The notes beneath the pieces were generated by a model. The model did not search any database and was not told the origin of the DNA. It worked only from the letters and a program-made list of their open reading frames with translations. A stretch of DNA of 64,000 bases from positions 145,001 to 209,000 of the forward strand of contig NW_026973759.1 in the NCBI RefSeq assembly GCF_035594125.1, written 5' to 3'. The position numbers and the translations under genes were made by a program. The stretch comes from Scylla paramamosain. Taxonomy: Eukaryota > Arthropoda > Malacostraca > Decapoda > Portunidae. Of this stretch, positions 26,857 through 33,794 are shown piece by piece (position 1 is the stretch's first letter; every line of letters starts with the position of its first letter).

Positions 26857-27198
26857 ATGGATGAGGAAAAACCATTGATATTGAAGTACAAGGATTTGGT
26901 TTTTCTCCTCTCGCATGTCACCCCTAAATTGCGGAAGCAGGTCTTGCAAAGTTTGAATAAGCGCGAAGTCAATTGCATCTCGGAAATATTCGCCAACTTT
27001 TTGAAGAGACGCCTGACGGACGACGATACCATCATTAACCGCCTGAAAAAATTCAAGAGTGATATTCGCACTGTAGCCTTGAAGAAGACGCCCGTGTACA
27101 AGAAGAAAGCGATTCTAATCTCCAAACGAGGTGGTAACATATTGGCCGCGTTACTCCCGATAGCCGTGTCGGCAATAACAAGTTTACTACAGAGATGA
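26857..27198 (+). CDS. Small basic protein with hydrophobic C-terminal tail
   Basis: 113 residues, not recognised by name. The N-terminal two thirds are helical and charged (ELKYKDLVFLL-like leucine-rich start, RRLTDDDTIINRL). A basic stretch KKTPVYKKKAIL leads to KRGGNILAALLPIAVSAIT, a Gly-Gly turn followed by a 17-residue hydrophobic, probably membrane-active helix at the very end. Small proteins with this 'K/R-x-G-G plus hydrophobic helix' ending recur in metazoan Polintons/adintoviruses, and I infer a virion or membrane-penetration role. The ORF starts 3 nt after the integrase stop and ends in an ATGA overlap with the next gene, which supports it as real. Confidence 0.65.
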   Translation: MDEEKPLILKYKDLVFLLSHVTPKLRKQVLQSLNKREVNCISEIFANFLKRRLTDDDTIINRLKKFKSDIRTVALKKTPVYKKKAILISKRGGNILAALLPIAVSAITSLLQR

Positions 27199-27713
27199 AA
27201 GAATATTGTTTAGTTCCCGTCTCAGTTGCCGAGAGGTGTAAGTTTAAACCGACCGACAGCGCAACTCAGCACCGATTCACGTCAAAACAAGTCAAGAAAA
27301 AAAAAAAAACTTCACTACCGCTACCGGCCGCCGCCCTCCCCGACGCCGCCACCGTGACGCCACCACCACGCGCACCTGTCAATCCACCCTTGGATGATTT
27401 GATTCGAGTTGCCGTTCCTCCTTCCTTTAGAGAATATGGTTTATCTCTCTTGAAATTATTGGAGGGTAAACCTGGGATTTCATGGGATGAGCGCGGTAAC
27501 TTACTTCCACCATTTTCTGGCATAAGCGTGTTTGATCTCATACGAGTACTCGGTCACGAAAAGGGGGCCGCGAAAAGACTTTCACCCGATAAGCGTCCAT
27601 TATTATCACTGCTACTTCGCATGGCGCAACTCCCCGCGGATGCCATCAGAAATACGACTCAACGAAGTAAACTGATAGGTGGCGGGGTCGGTGACATCTG
27701 GGAAGCATATTAA
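27195..27713 (+). CDS. Conserved Polinton late-type protein, function unknown
   Basis: 172 residues. Layout: basic N-terminal part with a run of Lys (residues 34-38); a Pro/Ala-rich linker (41-65); a helical segment (VPPSFREYGLSLLKLLEG); then GISWDERGNLLPPFSGIS plus VFDLIRVL (about 94-119). The 'W-(D/N)-x-(K/R)-G-x-(L/I)...G..(I/V)..(F/N).DLI' pattern resembles a protein common in metazoan Polintons whose role is not established. The start codon overlaps the preceding stop (ATGA at 27195-27198). The Lys run is coded by 13 A residues, a slippery site where a sequencing or replication length error would break the frame. AATAAA lies 158 bp after the stop. Confidence 0.6.
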   Translation: MKEYCLVPVSVAERCKFKPTDSATQHRFTSKQVKKKKKTSLPLPAAALPDAATVTPPPRAPVNPPLDDLIRVAVPPSFREYGLSLLKLLEGKPGISWDERGNLLPPFSGISVFDLIRVLGHEKGAAKRLSPDKRPLLSLLLRMAQLPADAIRNTTQRSKLIGGGVGDIWEAY

Positions 27714-28008
27714 ATGAGAAAGCTCCCCATCTTACTCTGTAAACGAGTAAGTACATCAATAATACATGAGAGCACGTGTTAGGCGCGTCAGGGGTGCAGG
27801 CCCACGGATGGATAATTGATGAGGGTTATGGTCAAAAAAAGGTTCACCCCCCCCCTAACCCACATCCCCTAATAAATAATACGTTCCCCGCCCTCCATCC
27901 CTTCCCACCAACAAAGGAAAAAAAATAACACCTGCGTCAATTTGAATGAATAAATTCTACTACGCAGAAGGTGTAATATCGACCAATACGTGTGAATAAA
28001 GGTCTGCG
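27714..28008. other. Intergenic segment between gene chain and macrodomain gene
   Basis: Contains C-rich runs (27847-27855) and several AATAAA hexamers. A donor-like gtaagt occurs at 27747 and an acceptor-like cctcacag at 28039, but joining them from the ATG at 27714 gives a stop soon after, so I do not propose an exon here. Confidence 0.4.
27871..27876 (+). terminator. Polyadenylation signal after the ATPase-integrase gene chain
   Basis: AATAAA in ccctaataaataatac, the first such hexamer after the four closely packed genes ending at 27713. Further AATAAA copies lie before 28009. Confidence 0.4.
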
Positions 28009-28677
28009 ATGACACATTTCCCCCTCACTCCCCTCACAGAGGGTTCAACGTGTGGATCAGCCCTCCAATTACTCGTCAAGATGAAGGTGGTCGAGGGCAA
28101 GCTGACCGATGGCATCTTCCGCGACCGCCGCTGTTATATCATTTATTCAGTAAATGCCGTCTCCACCGAACCGAGTGGGATTGCGCGGGATCTCAAAACG
28201 ATTTACCCATACGAGAATACACATGCAGCTAGAAAGAGACTCTACTCGCTTCATCGGGCCACGGCAGACACGAGAGATGACCCAGGACGTATCATTATCC
28301 ACGCGCCTCCCACAGGAAGCGTAAATCTCCCTCACCTGGTGGCCTGCGTGACTCAGTATGGTTGGGGCGAGGCCGTCGAGGGAAACGAGAAGGCGCGACA
28401 GGCAATCGCGACGTCGAAGGATTTGCCTTACGTGGAAGGACTCAAGATGGATACAAGCGTGAATCGACGTCAACACTTCCAGAATTGCCTGAAAAAGATT
28501 GCCCTGCTAGCCATGGCGAACGCTGAAGTAGAGCAAATTATTATCCCGGAAGGACTGGGATGTAGAGGTCGCTGCCAGGATGAGTGGAAGAATAATTACC
28601 TGCCTATGGTGGAAGGGCTGGCGCAGCGACTTCAACCTTTTGGAGTTGAAACTATTCTGGTGAGGAAGTCTGAATAA
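28009..28677 (+). CDS. Macrodomain-like (ADP-ribose-binding) protein
   Basis: 222 residues from ATG 28009; a second in-frame ATG at 28081 with A at -3 gives 198 and is the more likely start, because the domain begins there. Numbered from 28081: IIYSVNAVS (20-28), GIARDLKTIYP (33-43) as in the 'GIA...YP' helix of macrodomains, GRIIIHAPP (69-77), HLVACVTQYGWG (85-96), RQHFQNCLKKIA (130-141) and IIIPEGLGCRGRCQDEW (153-169), which aligns with the 'I.(F/P)P.G(I/L)GCG.AGG.W' ligand loop. Here the two Gly after the first loop Gly are replaced by Arg-Cys, so catalysis may be altered. Macrodomains bind or hydrolyse ADP-ribose on proteins, and viral ones often oppose host ADP-ribosylation. The role here is inference. 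AATAAA follows at 28698. Confidence 0.75.
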   Translation: MTHFPLTPLTEGSTCGSALQLLVKMKVVEGKLTDGIFRDRRCYIIYSVNAVSTEPSGIARDLKTIYPYENTHAARKRLYSLHRATADTRDDPGRIIIHAPPTGSVNLPHLVACVTQYGWGEAVEGNEKARQAIATSKDLPYVEGLKMDTSVNRRQHFQNCLKKIALLAMANAEVEQIIIPEGLGCRGRCQDEWKNNYLPMVEGLAQRLQPFGVETILVRKSE

Positions 28678-28697
28678 CTATATCATGTAAATTTTAA

Positions 28698-28703
28698 AAT
28701 AAA
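28698..28703 (+). terminator. Polyadenylation signal of the macrodomain gene
   Basis: AATAAA 21 bp after the stop codon at 28675-28677. Confidence 0.6.
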
Positions 28704-28728
28704 GTTGATGTGTGTTTGACAAATCGAG

Positions 28729-28735
28729 TATAAAT
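28729..28735 (+). promoter_or_regulatory. Possible TATA box for the capsid gene group
   Basis: TATAAAT in gagtataaatgtatt, about 125 bp before the ATG at 28856 and just after the previous gene's polyadenylation signal. No clear TCAGT initiator is present 30 bp downstream, so this is weak. Confidence 0.35.
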
Positions 28736-28855
28736 GTATTCCTTAATTGGGGTGACCGTTATTATTTATTTTGATCATGGCGGGAGCAGCATATCAGACA
28801 GAAATAAATAGCTGGTGATTATGCTCGACGTCTTATTCATGACGTGACAACCATC

Positions 28856-29284
28856 ATGACGAGAGCGTTCACACCTCCCACTCGAGCGGAATACGACTTG
28901 CTTTTTACGCAAAGCAAAGGTGGAGGTTTAGACGACATCCGGGTTTTTATTCCACCCCATTCAAGAAGAGGTGGCGGTCTATTTTCCGTTTTGAGTGGCT
29001 TTGCTAAAAGAGCAATTCCCTTTCTCATGCGCACTGTAGCACCCGAAGCGCTCCAAATGGGAAAAGGTTTATTAACAGATGTTTTAGAAGGGAAGCGACT
29101 TCGCGAATCATTAAGAAATAGAGGTGTTGCAGCCGTGAAGGGTGTGGGGGAAAGGATAGTTCGAGGCGGACGAGTAATGAAAAAGAGGAAAGTTGGAGTC
29201 GGAAAAAAAAAAAAAAAGAGAAAACCACCAACCAGGCAACTGAAAAGAAAGACTTGCTATAAAGCAGATATCTTCAATATTTAG
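28856..29284 (+). CDS. Basic membrane-active/core-like virion protein
   Basis: 142 residues from the first true ATG (a GTG lies in frame 12 nt earlier). Order: N-terminal segment ending in DDIRVFIPP; a Gly-rich hydrophobic stretch RRGGGLFSVLSGFAKRAIPF (37-56), probably amphipathic; GLLTDVLEGKRLRESL (71-86); then a strongly basic tail with Lys/Arg runs (about 108-135). The 'GGGLFS.L..F.K.AIPFL...V.P' plus 'DVLEGK...ES' arrangement is typical of a small protein encoded next to the capsid gene in Polintons and compared with adenovirus core or membrane-lytic proteins. A Lys run is coded by 13 A residues. It lies 13 bp before the major capsid gene, fitting co-expression. Confidence 0.7.
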   Translation: MTRAFTPPTRAEYDLLFTQSKGGGLDDIRVFIPPHSRRGGGLFSVLSGFAKRAIPFLMRTVAPEALQMGKGLLTDVLEGKRLRESLRNRGVAAVKGVGERIVRGGRVMKKRKVGVGKKKKKRKPPTRQLKRKTCYKADIFNI

Positions 29285-29297
29285 CTTAGTCGCAAAG

Positions 29298-30665
29298 ATG
29301 ACTCATTACGGTCCGGATGTGCAGGGTGGAGCGACCTCCACCCCCCTGAGCAATTATCTGACGGCCGTGAGTGAGAACTTTCCGCGGGTGAATCGCTTGC
29401 ATACCATCGAATCGTCAGTCGCTGCGAGGGGAAAGTTGGACGTATTACCCGTTAATTTAGACGCAAATGCTAATAATCATGCGGGGATCAACGATCCTTA
29501 CATTGAATTTAGACTGCCTGGTATTCCAGGGCAATTTTTGGATCTATCAACGCTGTCTCTAGAATTGCGAGTTAGCGCGACGAAGGCAGACGGCGCGCCA
29601 CTAGACGATGACGATCACGTCGTTTTTAGTAATGGTTTGAATAATACGATGTTTAAGTCATGCGCTTGTTATTTTAACGAACAGCTTGTGGAGTCATCCT
29701 CTTTGTTCAACTATCACGCCTTCATTAAAATGATTACAACAATCCCTCAGGATAAAATTGACTCTATCGGTCGCGTCGCCTTCTACCACCGCGATTATGA
29801 TGGATCAAAAGGCATAATCAATAAATTTGATGAAGACTATTTCACGGGAGGGAATAAAGACGAGAAACAAATGATGAAAGATTGTAAAACGCACGGCATT
29901 TCGATGACTGCGCCTTTGTTTTCGGATATATCAAGTCTGGACGCTTATCTGCTTGACTCTGTTGATGTGAGAATTCGATTAGAATTGGCTAACAAAACAT
30001 GGATTCTTAATTCACACCAAGATGCCAGCAGTTTCAAATTTAAGCTCGAGATGGCTAAGTTATGGGTTGACCGCGTCACGCCACATCCGCCCGCCTTAGA
30101 ATCGTTAAATAACTCCTTGACTCGAAATCCAATGCAATACACTTTTAATAGAACGCTCAATAAAACGTATGTGTTAGCCGCCAATCAAACGTCTTTGATT
30201 GCCGAATTACCTTTCGCGCAAATCATACCTCAAAATTTGACCATGGCAATAGTTGATATGGACAGCTTACAAGGCGTAATTGATAAGAATGGTTTATATT
30301 TTCAACACGCCGATCTGTCACATGTACATATCACCGTGAACGGGGCGACCATTTATAACGTTCGCAGCTCTTTCCCGCATCACGCGTCAAAATTGTTTTA
30401 CACGACCCTTGAGTCACTAGGATTGGACACGCGTAATTCCCTAACATTTGATGCATTTAATAAAGGTCGGACAGTATGTTTCTTTAACTTTGTGACGGAG
30501 GACGTGCACAATGCCATCCCTCTGGATAAATCAGGAAATCTAAGAATTAATCTGTCGTTTGCCAAGGGACGTAATCACAACCGCGTCATAATGTTTTTCG
30601 CCGACACTACTGGCGTCATAGAAATTGATCATTATCGTCACGTTCGCTGCATTGTCCGCGCATAA
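29298..30665 (+). CDS. Major capsid protein (double jelly roll)
   Basis: 455 residues. Trimers of this protein form the icosahedral shell. Hallmarks of the metazoan Polinton MCP family: IEFRLPGIPGQFLDL (about 74-88), then LSLELRVSATKADGAPL, an acidic DDDD turn, FSNGLNNTMFKSCACYFNEQ and LFNYHAFIKMI (about 139-149), followed by long beta-rich regions through both jelly rolls. No signal peptide or membrane segment. It has no internal stop and is of ordinary size for the family. The gene is 13 bp downstream of the core-like gene and 6 bp upstream of the protease ATG, forming a tight structural cassette. Confidence 0.88.
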   Translation: MTHYGPDVQGGATSTPLSNYLTAVSENFPRVNRLHTIESSVAARGKLDVLPVNLDANANNHAGINDPYIEFRLPGIPGQFLDLSTLSLELRVSATKADGAPLDDDDHVVFSNGLNNTMFKSCACYFNEQLVESSSLFNYHAFIKMITTIPQDKIDSIGRVAFYHRDYDGSKGIINKFDEDYFTGGNKDEKQMMKDCKTHGISMTAPLFSDISSLDAYLLDSVDVRIRLELANKTWILNSHQDASSFKFKLEMAKLWVDRVTPHPPALESLNNSLTRNPMQYTFNRTLNKTYVLAANQTSLIAELPFAQIIPQNLTMAIVDMDSLQGVIDKNGLYFQHADLSHVHITVNGATIYNVRSSFPHHASKLFYTTLESLGLDTRNSLTFDAFNKGRTVCFFNFVTEDVHNAIPLDKSGNLRINLSFAKGRNHNRVIMFFADTTGVIEIDHYRHVRCIVRA

Positions 30666-30671
30666 GCCGTC

Positions 30672-31244
30672 ATGAATGCACGTGAAATACAGGCCGGTCT
30701 AGCAGGCATCTTGGGCGATCGAGTTTATTTTTTAGGCTGTCACGATCATCGCCATGTGACAGATCTGATAAATCTTGCCAGAAAACAGGTGAAGCCATGC
30801 GTTTTCATTCTAAATACATTGAGTGACTCAAAGACCATGGGCCACTGGATTACTGTTTATCTTAATTTTCAAAGTCAGACCATAGGCTATTACGATAGCT
30901 ATAACTTGCATCCCAAATACAATTCCGCTGTCTTACATCATTTTATGCAAACTTGTCCACATATGAAAATTAGCACATTAAATTATCGACTTCAGGGGTT
31001 GAATTCCCTCGTGTGTGGCATTTATTGCATGTTCTTTTGCCTTCTACTGAGTTGGCATACATTAAAACGTGCAATGTGCATTATTCACGCCACCTTCAAA
31101 AAGCATCAATATCTATATAATGACAAAAAAATTACTCGTATGGCATACGTAATATTTCGTAATATGCCGCATTGCATGCCTACGTTTTGCCCAGCCGGCA
31201 GCCGGGCGAGATGTCGTAACATCTGTAAAGCGGTAATAAGGTAG
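30672..31244 (+). CDS. Adenain-type maturation cysteine protease
   Basis: 190 residues. Ulp1/C5-like thiol protease that trims capsid precursors during virion maturation. Catalytic residues match the adenovirus protease order: His58 in MGHWITVYL, Asp75 in IGYYDSYNL, Gln108 in LQGLN (oxyanion) and Cys115 in LVCGIYCMFF. The central block is well preserved. The C-terminal part is Cys- and basic-rich (FCPAGSRARCRNICKAVIR). The ATG is 6 bp after the MCP stop, so the two are probably expressed together. It looks functional. Confidence 0.92.
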   Translation: MNAREIQAGLAGILGDRVYFLGCHDHRHVTDLINLARKQVKPCVFILNTLSDSKTMGHWITVYLNFQSQTIGYYDSYNLHPKYNSAVLHHFMQTCPHMKISTLNYRLQGLNSLVCGIYCMFFCLLLSWHTLKRAMCIIHATFKKHQYLYNDKKITRMAYVIFRNMPHCMPTFCPAGSRARCRNICKAVIR

Positions 31245-31361
31245 ATTGGGGGGTGGGGTGGGGGTGGGAAAGGGGGTCAATATGGAGTAATTGCTGACGG
31301 ATAAGCGTCACTTCGCCATCACCTCTCAACCCAGTCGGACGTCGAAGCCTCATCTCCAAGA
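31245..31361. other. Short intergenic segment
   Basis: G-rich run (31250-31275), then a possible initiator-like ccagtcgg at 31331-31338 about 30 bp before the next ATG. No TATA box is seen. Confidence 0.35.
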
Positions 31362-31529
31362 ATGGAGCAAGCTAACAAACATTTCATCTTGAGAACTGCG
31401 GGTGAGTACGCCATTACCTTGCACGGCATCTGACATCTTCACCATTGTAAATTACATTAACGTTCTTTGCCAATGAATAAGAAGAGGGAGAGTGGGAGGG
31501 GAAATAAAAACTTTTCCATTGTTCTCATC

Positions 31530-31570
<41 letters not shown>

Positions 31571-32086
31571 TCTGTTACAGAACGCATCTCTTTCCGCTTT
31601 GATATCTATCTGGGCGATGCTGGGGGTAAGCGAAGCCGTGCTGACCATGAGGATGTCAATGTGGAGAAAATGTCAGAACCTGCAAAGAAGAAATTGATCT
31701 TTAGTGATGACGACATGTCGCCACTGCCGGCCAGCCCACCTCCTGACGCTCCATCAGGACAGGAGTCGCAACAGCAGCAGCCGGCATCGCAGTCGATTCC
31801 GCCACCTCAGGAGTCGCTGATGCCACCTCCGACCGAAGCACAGCCGCAACGGTCAGATGAGTCGACAGTAGGCGGCAAAGAGGGTCAGGAGGTGAAGAAG
31901 AAGTCGCAGGAAAACAGAAAAAAAAAAAATATTCCCCCTAACACGCCAGAGGACGACAGCACACCAAAACTCCCCGTTGCTCCAGCCGCCCCTCGTAAGA
32001 AGCTGGTTCCTAGAGTTATTAAAACTACGCCCGTCATTGACAGCGATGACGATGATCTCTTCGCCTTCAATTCGCAAATGTTTTGA
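31362..32086 (+). CDS. Two-exon proline-rich, acidic-tailed protein of unknown function
   Basis: Proposed exons are 31362-31401 and 31581-32086 (181 residues). The donor is ggtgagta at 31402 and the acceptor tctgttacag at 31571-31580. The intron is phase 1, like all PolB introns, and includes a T run of about 40 nt. The protein has a short N-terminal beta-like domain (FRFDIYLGDAGG), a Lys-Ser acidic patch (LIFSDDDMSP), a long disordered Pro/Gln/Ser-rich middle, a Lys-rich segment and a C-terminal acidic patch (DSDDDDLFAF) ending NSQMF. I do not recognise the family. Disorder and charge suggest a scaffold, nuclear or regulatory protein, but this is a guess. Two AATAAA signals follow. Confidence 0.6.
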
Positions 32087-32134
32087 ATGAAAGAGATGTA
32101 TTTGCCCTAATAAGCAATGAGCTGTATTTGTCCT

Positions 32135-32146
32135 AATAAAAATAAA
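32135..32146 (+). terminator. Tandem polyadenylation signals at the right end
   Basis: AATAAA at 32135-32140 and again at 32141-32146, about 50 bp after the last stop and about 30 bp before the right TIR. Confidence 0.6.
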
Positions 32147-32174
32147 ATGTTCCATCGACTCTGCATAACCTTTC

Positions 32175-32252
<78 letters not shown>

Positions 32253-33550
32253 TAGTAATAAGACCGCCATCCGACATAAGTATTACGTCAGCCATGCCGC
32301 TGGTGGTCGGTGAAAGTGGAAGAGGCCGCCGCTCCGCCCTGGCCGTCACAGACGCTTTCTCCAGGTAAAAAGGATGGACAGGTAACGGGATCTCGTGCGG
32401 CAGTCGCGACGACCTTGACCATAGGGGATGTATTGAGATGTCGGAGGGAACGCGTGATGGCAACACTCGGTCATCCCACCCTCCAGGATTCCGTGAATGA
32501 AAGGGAAAGGGCGACTTCTATGGCAGGCGCCGTCAGAGTCCCCCTAATCACGCGTGTGTGGCGGGCGGCTGCCACGTCTGCCCGCCAGCCCCCCCATCAC
32601 CTCTCCTCCCCCCCTCCACCCCCTTTTCACTCAATTATTTTCCGCCCACCATCATTGATTCATTAGTCATTCCATCGTCGCCGAAGCATAAGGACGCACG
32701 CCCCCTCACCTCTCCGTCAGTGTCGCCGTCACCGTCCCTCCCCCCCTCCCTCCCCCCCCCTTGGTGTTTGCCGTCGTGAATCACCCCCCCCTTCCCAAGC
32801 ATGGATCTATGGAAAATTGCTATCAGGATCACCATCGCAATATGGCTTGCCGTCAGAGTCGCCCCTGGGTGGGTGGGTTGGGGGTGGGGGGGGGGACGTG
32901 AAAGGGCGACCTACACGGCATTGCCGTCACAGTCCCCTAGCCACGCGTGTGTGTGGCGACTTCCACGTCTGGCCGCCAGTCCACACCCTCCCCCCTCCTT
33001 TCACTCAATTATTTTCCACCCACCATCATTGATTCATTTAGTCATTCCATCGTCGCCGAAGGATAAGGACGCACGCCCCCCACCTCTCCGTCAGTGTCGC
33101 CGTCACCGTCCCTCCCCCCTCCCTCCCCCCCCCACCCCTTGGTGTTGCCGTCGTGAATCGCCATCCTCCCTTTCCCAAGCCTGGGTCTCCATCCTGACAT
33201 GGACTGCCACTGAAGTCTACGGAAAATTGCTGTCAGGTTTCCCCATTGCAACTTGATCAGCCCCACACTCACAATATGGCATGCCATCAGAGTCGCTCCT
33301 GGGGTGGGGGTGGGATCCCCCTCCCCCCCCCTCCCCCCCCCTCCCTCCCCCCCCCCCTCCCTCCCTCTCCCATCCCCCAACACTCTATTTACAGTCAGGG
33401 TCTCCATCCTGAAATGGATTGCCACTCCGGGTAATTGCCATGGGGGTCGAGCCCCCCTAAAAAGGCTTGCCACTGAGGTCCCCATGCAATGGGGACCTCA
33501 GTGGCAAGCCTTTTTAGGGGGGCGACCCCCATGGCAATTTCCCAACTACT
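32175..33550 (-). repeat. Polinton right terminal inverted repeat
   Basis: Reverse complement of 17500-18864. It begins in an (AAT)n microsatellite (32175-32252), passes through the mirror of the 18601-18650 motif (32402-32451), the G-run (here C-run) segments and the duplicated block, and ends with the terminal palindrome and tip sequence cccaactact. Differences from the left copy are mainly run-length changes. High identity indicates recent insertion or continuing conversion between the ends. Confidence 0.95.
33433..33539. repeat. Terminal palindrome (hairpin) in right TIR
   Basis: Mirror of 17511-17617: two 50-52 bp arms around a 5-base centre, with the same 2-base bulge in the arm facing the element interior. 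Both ends therefore have the same orientation of the palindrome and are not in flip/flop states. Confidence 0.95.
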
Positions 33551-33651
33551 TTCTTTACCCACAAGTCTTCTCGCTTTATTCCCTCAGTCCTCCTGCCAAC
33601 TCTCTTAAACGGCCACATATATCGGTTCTTAATTAAACACAGTAACATCCT

Positions 33652-33735
<84 letters not shown>
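33551..33735. repeat. Right flank of Polinton and (CT)n microsatellite
   Basis: The flank starts ttctttaccc. (CT)n covers about 33655-33735 and is followed by (CCT)n at 33772-33792. Confidence 0.85.
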
Positions 33736-33737
<2 letters not shown>

Positions 33738-33794
33738 CTCTGGTATTGTCTTCTTCATTCCGATCTTGCTCCCTCCTCCTCCTCCTCCTCCTCT

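Larger units (their letters stand above)
17500..33550 (+). mobile_element. Maverick/Polinton element, apparently complete (16.05 kb)
   Basis: Self-synthesising DNA transposon/endogenous virus. It is bounded by inverted repeats of about 1.37 kb whose outermost bases are AGTAGTTGGG on the left and the complement on the right. Between them all genes read rightward: penton-like protein, protein-primed PolB, packaging ATPase, DDE integrase with chromodomain, two small late-type proteins, macrodomain-like protein, basic core-like protein, major capsid protein, adenain-type protease and a spliced proline-rich protein. Every hallmark Polinton gene is present and open. The usual 6-bp target duplication is not perfect (ttccat versus ttcttt, 4 of 6 matching). 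Confidence 0.95.

Noticed and set aside
27714..28040. Upstream exon for the macrodomain gene (ATG 27714, donor 27747, acceptor 28039)
   Set aside because: Joining these sites shifts frame and meets a stop; the in-frame ATGs at 28009 and 28081 suffice.
28778..28822. Short ATG frame (13 codons) before the core-like gene
   Set aside because: Too short and without a splice donor that would join it to the next gene in frame.
31568..31580. Start of the proline-rich protein at 31568
   Set aside because: The codon is TTG and lies in the polypyrimidine/acceptor region; a spliced upstream ATG exon fits better.
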